From: Caulochytrium protostelioides | Lineage: Eukaryota; Chytridiomycota; Caulochytriomycetes; Caulochytriales; Caulochytriaceae | Assembly (NCBI GenBank): GCA_003615045.1 | Contig: ML014143.1 | Span: 85,522-149,521, forward strand | DNA length: 64,000 bases | Direction of reading: 5' to 3' | Notes under the pieces: model-generated | Databases searched by the model: none | Told to the model about the DNA's origin: nothing | Seen by the model: only the letters and a program-made list of their open reading frames with translations | Program-made: the position numbers and the translations under genes | Shown here: piece after piece, positions 54,320 through 62,884 of the stretch | Layout: every line of letters starts with the position of its first letter | Position numbering within the stretch: position 1 is the stretch's first letter

Positions 54320-57300
54320 ATGGCTGACGCCAACTTCATCACACTCGCCACCTGCGTGTTCTGGCTCGAGACCGGCCAGTATGGACGGCTCGTGCGGACC
54401 TGCGATGACTTGCTGGCGCGGAAGGCCAACGACGCGCTGGCGTCGGTTTTGAAGGGCCTGGCCCTCGTGGTGCAAGCGCAGTGGACGCCGGCGCAGCAGC
54501 TCCTGGCCCCGCTGGCGGCGCGCAAGGACTATGCCCTGCTCGCGAGCCATCTGCTGTTCGGGATCGCGGCCCGCGCGCCGCCCGCCGCCGCCGCCGCCGC
54601 GGGCGCCCCAGCCGTCGCCGAGGCCCACACGGCGTACGAGATTCAGAAGGGTCAGACGCCCGCCAGCGCCTTGATCGCGTGGATCCTCGACGCCATCGCA
54701 CACCGGTACCTAGACCAGGACGACGCCGCGGCGCGCCACGCCCTCGACGAGAAGGTGCTCGGGCACCCGGACGCCGAAGCGGCCGCCAAGCTGCCGTTCG
54801 CGCTGCTCGCCCAGAGCCTGCTCCAGTTCTGGGGACTGACCGACACCGCCGTCTCGGGGCCCCCCTCGGCGAGCGCCCTGCTCGCCAAGCTCAGCGCCGC
54901 CGACACGCTGCAGGCGCTCAACGAGATCCGCGCGGCGTTCCCGCGCTGGCTGCCGGCCGGCATCGTCAAGATGAAGCACGCGTGGCGCGACGGCCCCGCC
55001 GACGCCGTCGCCGACGCCGTCCGGCACGTCCGCGCCCTCGATCCCACCGACCTCGACGCCGCGCTCCTCGGCATCATGGCCGGCATGATGGCGCCCACGG
55101 CGCATGCCGCCGCCGGCGCCGGCGCCGGTCTCGGCCACGCCGAGGAAACCGCGGACGATCCGTCCGCCCTCGCCGCGGGGACCGCCGCCGCGCTCCCCGT
55201 CGCCGCCCAGTTCGACCAGCTTGTGCAGCGACTCCTCGCGGGCGAGCGTCATTCGCCGGCGTACGTCTGCACGATGCTGACGCAGCTGCACGAGTGGGGT
55301 TACCTGCCGGAATCGGCCGCCGCGGCCGAGCCGGTCGAGCGGTGGTTGGCCGCGCTGGTTGACGCCGACGACGGCACTGGCGTGGGGGTGGACGCGAGCA
55401 CCACGGGCGCTGCCGCCCTGCTCCGCGCCCACCTGGCCCTGCGCTACGACCCCGCCGCGGCCCTCGCACGCTACGAAGCGCTGTATGCCGCCTCGCTCTC
55501 GGCAGAGGCCGGGAAGGGCGTGGCGCGCGCCCTGCTCGCGCTCGGCGAAACGGTCACGGCGCAGGAAACCCTGCTCCTGCTGCAGAGTCAGGCCGACGAC
55601 CACGACGTGGAGCTCGCGCTGCTGGCGCTTCTCGTCGCGGTGGCGCAGCGGCAGGCCGCCGACGCGCGCGACGCTGCCCAGCGGCTCACCGACCTCGTGG
55701 CCTCGTTCGCCATCCAGCACCTGCCGACGGCCGCGTCTGCGTGGCTCCGCCAGAGCGGCGTCGCCGTCGCCGTCGCCGAGAACCTCTTCTCGCTGCCGCC
55801 GCGCGTGGCCGCCGTGTGGCGCGGCATCGCTGCCGGCCTCGTCCGCGTGTTTCCGGGCGATCCTTGGGCGCGCCTGCTCGACGCCGCGTGGTGGGACCCC
55901 AGCGACCCCATCCCCGATGTGATGGCGTTTCCGGCGAGCGACCGCGCGGGCCCGCTGCTGCATGCGTGGTGCCTTGCGGTCGCGGCCCACGCGATGGCCG
56001 CGGGCGCCGCGGGCGTTACAGGGGCGGATGCCGTGGCGGCGGCCGACGCGGCGCTGCGCTTCGCCCTCGCGGATGACTTCGCCCTGCGGACGCACGCGCG
56101 GTGGGGCGTTCTGCGCGCGCAGGTGGCGCTGGCGCAGGGCGATACCGCGGCGTGCGACGAGTGGTTGGCGACGGTGGCCCCGCATGCCGTGGGCTCTGAG
56201 CCGCTGGCGACGCGCCTCCGCTACCTGGGCCTCAGCCGGCTCCTGCCGGACGTCCCATCGGCAGACAGGATCGACTGGCTGCGGGTCGCGGCGAAGCTCG
56301 CCTTGACGCAAGGCCGGCCCGACGCCGCCCAGGCACGGCTGCAGGAGTTGGAGGATGTCGTGCGCCGGTCGCTGTTCGCCCATGACTATGACTTTTGGGC
56401 CGGCGAGGTGCTACTGACGGCAGGTCCAGCAGGAGCTGGCAGCGGCACCGTGGCCGCCGCAGTCGCCCGCCTGGAGGCCATTCCGCCGGACAACCGGTTC
56501 TACTTTATCGGCCGCCGCATGTTGGCGCGATACTACGCGTCCCACCGCGACCGCCCGCGCGCGCTCGCTATGTTAACTGCGCTCTACCGCCAGGATCAGC
56601 AGCAGGCGCGCGGTCGCCGTCGTCGTGCTGGCGCCGGCGACAGTAGTGACGACGACGCAGACAGCGTCGATGCCGACGTGGACGCGCAGAGTGATGACGA
56701 CTGGTCTCCGCGCGGCCGCACGATCGTTCAAACGCGGCCGTCGCCCCTGGCAGGCGCCATCGTGGATGAGTTGATGCGCATGCATCTGTGGAACGAAGCA
56801 CTCGCCATTGTGAACCAGGAGTTAGACCACGCAGCGCCCACAGAGCTTGCGCGATGGCAGCAGCTCTACGGTCGCCTACTGGCGCGAACCCACCAGTTCC
56901 ATGCCGCGGCCAAGTTCTACGAAGAGCTGGAGGCGATCAACGTGATGCCAGAGACGCCTGTGGAGCGTGCGATGCTGCTGGATGCGCTGCGGTTCTGGCG
57001 GCAGATGCGTCGCGGCGACCGTGCCCAGGCGCTACTCGACAACCCGATGGTGATGCAGCTCATGGAAGCCGGCCCATCACGCGACATCGAGCTGGGGCTG
57101 CTCCAGGAACGGGTGCTGCTCGACGCCGACCAGGGGCGGGCGCACGAAGGACTCGTGCGTGGCCAGCGCTGGCTCTCGCTTGCGCAGCGGCGCCCTGCGG
57201 CGTACCGCGCCACGATCCACTATACGCTCGGGGAGTTCCATGGCTGGCTCGGCCGTGATGACGAAGCGGAGCGCGCCTTCCGCGCCAGCCTGGCCCTCCA

Positions 57301-58789
57301 CGCCCATGGCCCCGCGCGCCGCAGGCTTGTCCAGCTCCTTGCTCAGCGCTGCGGCACGCGACCCTCCATACCAATCGCTCTCGCTGAGCTGCTCGCCGAC
57401 GGACCGGCAGCCCTCTATGTCGACGCCGCGCTGGCCACCGCCGTCGACAACGATGCGCTGAAGGGCGAGCTGCTCGAAGGCGCGCTGGACAACGACGCGC
57501 AGTGCTATGAGGCTCTTGTCGCGTACCTGGAGCTCGCGTATGTGCGTGATACGGCGACAGCCGCGTCGCGATGCGAAGCGCGGATCGTGGCTGCCGCCAA
57601 CGCCGCGGGCGCTCATGCCTTGCTCCGTGGCCTCCAAGCGGCCGCAGCATCTCCGTCCCTGGCGACAGAGGCGCCCTTCCAGAACGTGTCTGGCCCCGTC
57701 GGGCTGCTTTACGCCTGCGGCGTCTGGCAACGTCATGCGCAACAGCTGGCGGGCGCGCTGGCGCTTTTGCATCTGTGTCGCACGGATGTGACATGGGGCC
57801 AGCGAGCCGTGCAGCTCATGGTGGATATCCTGATAAATCCGAGCGGCATTCTGATCGGTGCGACGACGTTGGGGTCGGACCGCGCGGCGGCAATGAAGCG
57901 GCTCGAGTCGATTCAAAAGCACCTCCGACTGGTGCCGACGCCTAGCAGCGGAAGCAGCATCAACGCAGGCGTCGACACCCCAGCGGACACTGATGCCGAT
58001 CCCAGCGAGGGCGCCATCCATGGCGCTAACCAGGCGAGTGAGGACCCCATGCTTGGCATCCTCTCCGCAGAAGGGCTCCTCCAGCCTTGGATCGAGGCAC
58101 GCCCGCTCTGGGTCGACGTGGCCGAATGGCAAGCCCTCATGTTGTCGGGAGTAGCCGCTGACATCCAGCGTGTGAATAAAGCGTGTTCAGCGCGGCTCTC
58201 AGCGCTGATGTCAGAAAAAGACACGGGCGACCTTGCCCCCGGCCTCCCGCTGGAGTCTCCCTCGCGCCGCACAGGTCAAATCGCGCCGATCCTCTTGACC
58301 CTGGCCCAATCCTGCGCCCTCTTGCACCAAGGGGCAAAAGCGCGGAATCATCTCAAGCAGCTTGTCCAGATGCCATGGCACCCGAGTATCCGCAGTGAGT
58401 ATGAAGCGGCGCTGCTGCTCCTGATTGATTTGCACATCCAGGGCAACCAACTCGATGCAGCTCTCAAGCTCGTACAGACTTGTTTGAAGCGCAATGCATC
58501 ATGTCTGCCAGCACTAGAGTACCGCGGCTTGATTGCAGAAAAACAGGGTCGGCTGGCCGATGCCTCGGCGTGCTATGACGCCGTCTGGCGGGCGCTGCCC
58601 GATGCCGCCAAGTCGTCTGTTCTCGGGTTTCGGTTGGCATCCAGTCATGCCAAAACTGGTCATTATACTGACGCCATCGACGTGTGCCACGTCATCGCCC
58701 GACTCGTTGGCCGACGCACACCACAGGTCGATGACCTCCTGCAGAGGGCCCGCGCATCGCTACGTTTGGGAAGTGGTGGTTACATGTAG
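54320..58789 (+). CDS. IFT139: IFT139 / TTC21B, TPR subunit of intraflagellar transport complex A
   Basis: A 1489-residue protein built of tetratricopeptide-like helical repeats from end to end (human TTC21B is about 1316). The C-terminal third aligns clearly by eye with TTC21B: VTWGQRAVQLMVDILINPSG, ARNHLKQLVQMPWHPS, then AALLLLIDLHIQGNQLDAALKLVQ, CLKRNASCLPALEYRGLIAEKQG, and the final YTDAIDVCHVIARLVGR with LLQRARASLRL. An acidic Ser/Asp insert (about 770-800) is lineage-specific. IFT139 is a peripheral IFT-A subunit working with dynein-2 in retrograde transport inside flagella. The start ATG lies in CCACCATGG and the next residues FITLATCVFWLETGQY fit the first TPR; an in-frame ATG 69 bases upstream adds only an Ala run. 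No intron is needed. Transcribed divergently from the methyltransferase gene. Confidence 0.9.
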   Translation: MADANFITLATCVFWLETGQYGRLVRTCDDLLARKANDALASVLKGLALVVQAQWTPAQQLLAPLAARKDYALLASHLLFGIAARAPPAAAAAAGAPAVAEAHTAYEIQKGQTPASALIAWILDAIAHRYLDQDDAAARHALDEKVLGHPDAEAAAKLPFALLAQSLLQFWGLTDTAVSGPPSASALLAKLSAADTLQALNEIRAAFPRWLPAGIVKMKHAWRDGPADAVADAVRHVRALDPTDLDAALLGIMAGMMAPTAHAAAGAGAGLGHAEETADDPSALAAGTAAALPVAAQFDQLVQRLLAGERHSPAYVCTMLTQLHEWGYLPESAAAAEPVERWLAALVDADDGTGVGVDASTTGAAALLRAHLALRYDPAAALARYEALYAASLSAEAGKGVARALLALGETVTAQETLLLLQSQADDHDVELALLALLVAVAQRQAADARDAAQRLTDLVASFAIQHLPTAASAWLRQSGVAVAVAENLFSLPPRVAAVWRGIAAGLVRVFPGDPWARLLDAAWWDPSDPIPDVMAFPASDRAGPLLHAWCLAVAAHAMAAGAAGVTGADAVAAADAALRFALADDFALRTHARWGVLRAQVALAQGDTAACDEWLATVAPHAVGSEPLATRLRYLGLSRLLPDVPSADRIDWLRVAAKLALTQGRPDAAQARLQELEDVVRRSLFAHDYDFWAGEVLLTAGPAGAGSGTVAAAVARLEAIPPDNRFYFIGRRMLARYYASHRDRPRALAMLTALYRQDQQQARGRRRRAGAGDSSDDDADSVDADVDAQSDDDWSPRGRTIVQTRPSPLAGAIVDELMRMHLWNEALAIVNQELDHAAPTELARWQQLYGRLLARTHQFHAAAKFYEELEAINVMPETPVERAMLLDALRFWRQMRRGDRAQALLDNPMVMQLMEAGPSRDIELGLLQERVLLDADQGRAHEGLVRGQRWLSLAQRRPAAYRATIHYTLGEFHGWLGRDDEAERAFRASLALHAHGPARRRLVQLLAQRCGTRPSIPIALAELLADGPAALYVDAALATAVDNDALKGELLEGALDNDAQCYEALVAYLELAYVRDTATAASRCEARIVAAANAAGAHALLRGLQAAAASPSLATEAPFQNVSGPVGLLYACGVWQRHAQQLAGALALLHLCRTDVTWGQRAVQLMVDILINPSGILIGATTLGSDRAAAMKRLESIQKHLRLVPTPSSGSSINAGVDTPADTDADPSEGAIHGANQASEDPMLGILSAEGLLQPWIEARPLWVDVAEWQALMLSGVAADIQRVNKACSARLSALMSEKDTGDLAPGLPLESPSRRTGQIAPILLTLAQSCALLHQGAKARNHLKQLVQMPWHPSIRSEYEAALLLLIDLHIQGNQLDAALKLVQTCLKRNASCLPALEYRGLIAEKQGRLADASACYDAVWRALPDAAKSSVLGFRLASSHAKTGHYTDAIDVCHVIARLVGRRTPQVDDLLQRARASLRLGSGGYM

Positions 58790-58819
58790 AGCGACATATA
58801 TTTTTTGAACGCTTCTCGT

Positions 58820-58842
58820 GTATATAGGCCCAGCCTATATAC
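58820..58842. repeat. Perfect 9-bp hairpin downstream of IFT139
   Basis: GTATATAGG (58820-58828) and CCTATATAC (58834-58842) with loop CCCAG. Lies between the IFT139 stop and the 3' end of Fanzor copy C; could be a 3'-end signal or a footprint of insertion. Confidence 0.75.
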
Positions 58843-58862
58843 TTACCTCACGCTGCACACCG

Positions 58863-58903
58863 TGCCCTCCTTGATGCACCCCAGGGGCACCCCCACCGAG
58901 GCA
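58863..58903 (-). ncRNA. Candidate Fanzor 3'-end guide-RNA hairpin, copy C
   Basis: Outer stem TGCCcTC (58863-58869) with GAGGCA (58898-58903), one bulged base, around a GATGCACCCCAGGGGCACC core, 15 bases after the ORF stop on the minus strand. Same placement as in A, B and D. Confidence 0.4.
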
Positions 58904-59290
58904 GTAGCGCACTCGGTTCATTGTCGGATGAGCTTGCCGACCACGGGCCGCAGCGGGTCTTGCCCGGGGTTGCGGCACAACGCCTCCGGTCTGACGGGTA
59001 AGGCCAGGCAGCGTCGGATGTTCAATGCGGCATTGAGATCGCAGGTCACCAGCTTGCTGTTTGTGGCTTCACATCACGGCAACCTTCGGACCACAGTCCC
59101 CTGGCGCCGGTGTTGCCCGGGTATCAGGACGACATTCGTCTTAGCATACACCACGTTCCTGCGGAACGGGTTGACTGTCCTCGGCGCGGTCGGGGAGGGG
59201 GGCGCGGCTGGGATGCACGAGATTTCGGCACGACCATCGTGTCCCAGATTTGCACCTTGGTCATACCATGCCTGCAGCAAGCACTCACGA
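58863..59290 (-). mobile_element. Degenerate Fanzor copy C (3'-terminal fragment with RuvC-III)
   Basis: Minus-strand Fanzor C-terminal remnant. From 59290 downward: TKVQIWDTMVVPKSRASQP, matching copy D's TKVKLRDPTQVPISPASRA; then after frame changes NPFRRNVVYAKTNVVLIPGQHRRQGTVVRRL. Finally, in an unbroken frame, comes KLVTCDLNAALNIRRCLALP, with LCRNPGQDPLRPVVGKLIRQ and a stop at 58918-58920. CDLNAALNI is the RuvC-III block, where most relatives have RDLN or RDVN. The zinc-binding Cys pairs usual in TnpB/Fanzor are not apparent. Nothing of RuvC-I or RuvC-II remains. Confidence 0.82.
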
Positions 59291-59697
59291 TGGGACTCGC
59301 CGCATAGCGCAGCGGACAAGCTGGCTGGTGGTGGACGAATTGGGTGACAACTCCAGAGCGAATAGTAAATATAAATATAAAGTATAATATAAAATAGTAC
59401 GCACCGTAAGTTTAGTGCAGAAGTTGAGTGGAGAATGGACATGGTCATAGCCTGCTGCCCTCCATGCCGACTTTCGCCCGCTCGGGTGTAATGACCGCGG
59501 CCCCGCTACCACCGTCACTCGTCAACGGCCCGCCTCGCCACTCCTCCTGCACATTCCCGTCCATCACCGAAGTCTACTACGCAGTAGACTCTCCTCTCCC
59601 GACACCCCACCCTGTCTCTCAGTCCCTGCATCTCTCCATCTTTCTGTCTGCTTGCGATTTCGCTCTCTCCTTCTCTGCGGCAACTGCAGCATTCGTC
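59291..59697. promoter_or_regulatory. AT-rich promoter region of the secreted helical-protein gene
   Basis: A TAAATATAAATATAAAGTATAATATAAAATAG tract of over 30 bases (59368-59400), exceptional for this window, followed by a C/T-rich leader (59560-59697). Fits a promoter and 5' UTR; the frame stays open upstream of the chosen ATG but encodes unremarkable sequence. Confidence 0.45.
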
Positions 59698-60903
59698 ATG
59701 TTCACGATGTTGTCCCTCGGACGATCGCTCGCCATCATGGCCGCCATGATTGCGAGCATTGCGATGTGGACATCGGCATCGCCGTTTCCGACAGACCCAC
59801 AAGCTATCGACGAGTGGCATCAAAAGGTAGCCTCCAGCGCCTTCACAAGCCAGATCGCCGAGCAAGCACTCGCCGAAGTCCTCCCAAAGGATCGTGACAG
59901 CTCCAGCAATACAGCCAAGCGCAAAGCCGAAGATGCTGCGGACCAATCGTCCGATCGTCGCCCACCCCCAACCCCAACCAAGACGTTTTACGATCCGGTC
60001 CGCGCCATGGTTGTAAACTCATTTGAACCAAAAGATCGTGAAATGATCGACGTATCGTCTAGTTCAGGCGCATCTATGCCGGGGCCAATCGGGGTCGTGA
60101 CAGAGGAAGGTAGACATGGATCGCGTGACAATGGCCCGGCTTTTACGGATCTTCTTGCATTAGTGAATGGTCACCGCCTGAGATATCAAGAGGCGATAGC
60201 CAAAGCGAAGTCTATTCGTGCTGTACTCGAGCCGTACAGCCTATCGGTCGAAGAACTTCACGGTTATCTGAATGAGTTGACCAACACAGGCCGTAGGAGC
60301 AGGACGACTGCTTTAACTCAGGTCTTGCCATATTTCCAACTGACATATCGGCACAAGTCGCATTATCCCCCGATTGAAACGAGTGAAGGATTGCCCAAGA
60401 AGAACAAGCAGAGGAAAGAAGGGAAGGCGAGTCTGAAAAACCCGACGCGCCTTCCAGTAAGGCTCATCCCTAAATCCGATCTGTTCGCCCGACCTTTAAA
60501 GGAATACACCGATGCACTGGCTACCAAGAAGCAGCTTGAAGCGTCCAAAGCTCATCGGGAAGCCGTAAAAAGTTCTCAGGAAACAAACGCGAATTTTGAA
60601 AAACAGCTCGTGACGCTGAACCAGAGTATCGATAGGTCGGCGAGGGCCATTGAACATCTCGTGGATGAGGCCACCATCGCTTACAAAGGGATTGAACGCG
60701 TTTATCTGAATCACGAGGTAGGAACCAGCGTGTTGATCGCGCACACCAAGTTCAAAAAGTGGATTGCTGCATCGTTGAAGGCCGCTGCAAGACGTGAGTT
60801 CATGCTTGACCAATGTTTAGCGAAAACAACCTACATTTCCTCGGTTCTTTCGTCGCTGGAGCCCCCAAACAAGGGCAAAGTTCAAGGAGCGCTGGTCAAA
60901 TAA
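59698..60903 (+). CDS. Secreted helical protein of unknown family
   Basis: A 401-residue protein. The ATG chosen gives a signal peptide (MFTMLSLGRSLAIMAAMIASIAMW, cleavage near residue 29); the open frame runs 270 bases further upstream but without such a signal. The first 150 residues are polar and partly disordered (KRKAEDAADQSSDRRPPPTPTK). The rest is helical and Lys/Glu-rich (LLALVNGHRLRYQEAIAKAK, LVTLNQSIDRSARAIEHLVDEA). Few cysteines. Codon third positions are mixed, much less GC-rich than in the core genes. No domain is recognised. After the stop the same frame continues for 60 codons before a shift, and a related-looking frame follows, so this may be the first half of a once-longer gene or a tandem pair. 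A host- or prey-directed secreted protein is possible but unproven. Confidence 0.65.
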   Translation: MFTMLSLGRSLAIMAAMIASIAMWTSASPFPTDPQAIDEWHQKVASSAFTSQIAEQALAEVLPKDRDSSSNTAKRKAEDAADQSSDRRPPPTPTKTFYDPVRAMVVNSFEPKDREMIDVSSSSGASMPGPIGVVTEEGRHGSRDNGPAFTDLLALVNGHRLRYQEAIAKAKSIRAVLEPYSLSVEELHGYLNELTNTGRRSRTTALTQVLPYFQLTYRHKSHYPPIETSEGLPKKNKQRKEGKASLKNPTRLPVRLIPKSDLFARPLKEYTDALATKKQLEASKAHREAVKSSQETNANFEKQLVTLNQSIDRSARAIEHLVDEATIAYKGIERVYLNHEVGTSVLIAHTKFKKWIAASLKAAARREFMLDQCLAKTTYISSVLSSLEPPNKGKVQGALVK

Positions 60904-62049
60904 GACGAACCGCCCAGTAGACTGGATGACTCGAGGCCGCTTTTGGAAAAGTCCCAAGAGGGTGAAAGGCTTACTGGAACGGATCCGAGGGGATCGGAAA
61001 TCACAATGAGACCGAAAGAACCGATAGAATTAAATACTTACCCGCTACTTTTGAAGAAACCACCACAACGTTTCTTGATAAGGTCGGCAACTTGTTCAAA
61101 GACGACAATCCGATGCAGAGTGGTGAACAAGCTCCCATGAAGGAAACACGTTCTCACGAGGCATGGCCAGAAGTTTGGCACATGAAATCAGTGGGTAATG
61201 CTGAAAATCGGTGGCTTCCTTACCTTGTGAGTTACCAAAACGCGGTCGACTTCACCAAAGCCAAAAAAGAGCTCCTCTCCAATCACATCTCCAAAATAAA
61301 AGCGCTGGACGTAACAGCGCTAACACTGGACGTAACAAGAAAGGTTATGTCTGCTCAGACGAGTCTTGCGGCGGATACCAAATTCTTGCCTAACTTACAT
61401 GATGTTCCCTCTGCGATGCTCCTCCACCAAAGCCATGTTCGGTCACATTTTACGCAGACACAGACACAGCAGCAGCAAGAGGTCGTCAGATACATCAATG
61501 CACTCAAAGAGGCTTTCAAAATTATGGATACCCACCTGAATTGGAAGGCCAAGCGTGTGAAGGAATATGATAGGTCTTATGTGACGTTCAAACCCCTCGT
61601 GTACGAGCTTTTTTATGCCGTAGGAACTCGCAGATATCGAGGCAGTCCTAGAGTTCTGGTTGAATCTGCGAGAGTTATTACTCCATCTGGCCGACACCAA
61701 AATCGATGATGATAAGATTACTCGCGGCACCGAAGACATTCTGGCCAAGAAAACATCACAAGATCCGCTTGCTAAAGCTGCTGAAAAATGGTTGAAGGAT
61801 ACACTTGAGCGAAGAAACCAGATTCTAAACGACCTCAATCACGAGCAGGTGTACGGATGGTACTTACAGAATCCGATGCAGCTTTGGGAGAAGCTTCCGG
61901 CGATAATCCCGAGTCGCAGTGCCTTAAAAACTGAGCAAGTCCAATCCACAATGGATACCATGGATACCATCAGTCATAATATGGATGGTCATAAACTTCT
62001 TCCTCCAGAGATTAAAGACAACCTTCACTACTTCAAAGAGCTTTTCTAG
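60904..62049 (+). pseudogene. Frameshifted second helical gene or 3' half of the upstream gene
   Basis: Open protein-like sequence continues past the TAA at 60901-60903: first in the same frame (DEPPSRLDDSRPLLEKSQEGE), then in another frame (HNETERTDRIKYLPATFEE, through 61092-61620 with NRWLPYLVSYQNAVDFTKAKK and QQEVVRYINALKEAFKIMDT). Near 61625 a single-base shift moves it to the frame LADIEAVLEFWLNLRELLLH, with KWLKDTLERRNQILNDLNHE and a stop at 62047-62049. Composition and helical heptads resemble the preceding gene. No signal peptide of its own is seen. Introns could account for some breaks, but no clear GT...AG pair was found at the 61625 shift, so decay is favoured. Confidence 0.55.
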
Positions 62050-62884
62050 CCTATATAAAATTTTAATACTACTGGCAGTCTCTCATTCACATCGCCTGCG
62101 CGGTTCTGACCAAAATGGCTGATGCCGAGGGCGTCAGCGTCACTGGCCACGCGACGCGAGGCGGGCCTTCTGCGACCGCCGGATAGTACGTTTGTTGTAA
62201 CGAGGAAGCGAGAAGCCACGTTGATGGCCGAGCTGCTGGGAGGGCAGCTGATATCGGGGGCAGTCGACAACGCGGCAGCTTTGTCACGGCCTGTCGCGGG
62301 ACTGCCAACCCAGGATGACACACATGGGGAGAGTGCCACGGAAGCCAGGGAGGCACGCGTCGACGGGACCATCGACCCAACCGACACCCGCGAAGGGGAC
62401 GAGCCCACGCTAGGGCCCGTGCTACCATCACCCAAGGCACAAGGGGCCCTGCGCGTCGCGGCGCTTTTGTTACGTGCCCGACAGCTCCGACAGGCCAGCA
62501 TCAAGCAACTTAGGCGGGAATACCATATCCCGGCCCGTCGATCTACCCATCGAGGACAGCGATCCCCGACAACAACTCCAATTTAGCCGAAGCTCCCTTT
62601 TCGAGGGGGTAGGGCTGCCTGCAACGGCAAAACGTATCATGTACCGCATGAGGCGGATAGGGTAATGGTTTTCGTGGGTGAGGGGCCGCCGGAACGGGTC
62701 CGACGTGCCCCAAGTCCCACACTACCCGGGAGCTATATGCTGACCCGGGTGTCTCCCCGCCGGGCCACCAAGTCCGCGGAAGGCGCGATCAGCGCTGGAA
62801 GAGTAATAAGATGCGTTCGGCTGCGCCGCATCCCAAATCGGCGGGCAATGATTTTCTCCTTGGCACCTTATTTTAATACATTGA
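62050..62884. other. Region between helical-protein relic and Fanzor copy D, with one unrecognised frame
   Basis: A plus-strand frame from an ATG at 62224 to 62586 gives 120 residues beginning MAELLGGQLISGAVDNAAAL, acidic in the middle and ending in a basic helix (LLLRARQLRQASIKQLRREY). It precedes copy D and might be a remnant of its N-terminal region or of another gene; no motif decides. 62590-62884 shows no supported gene. Confidence 0.35.
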
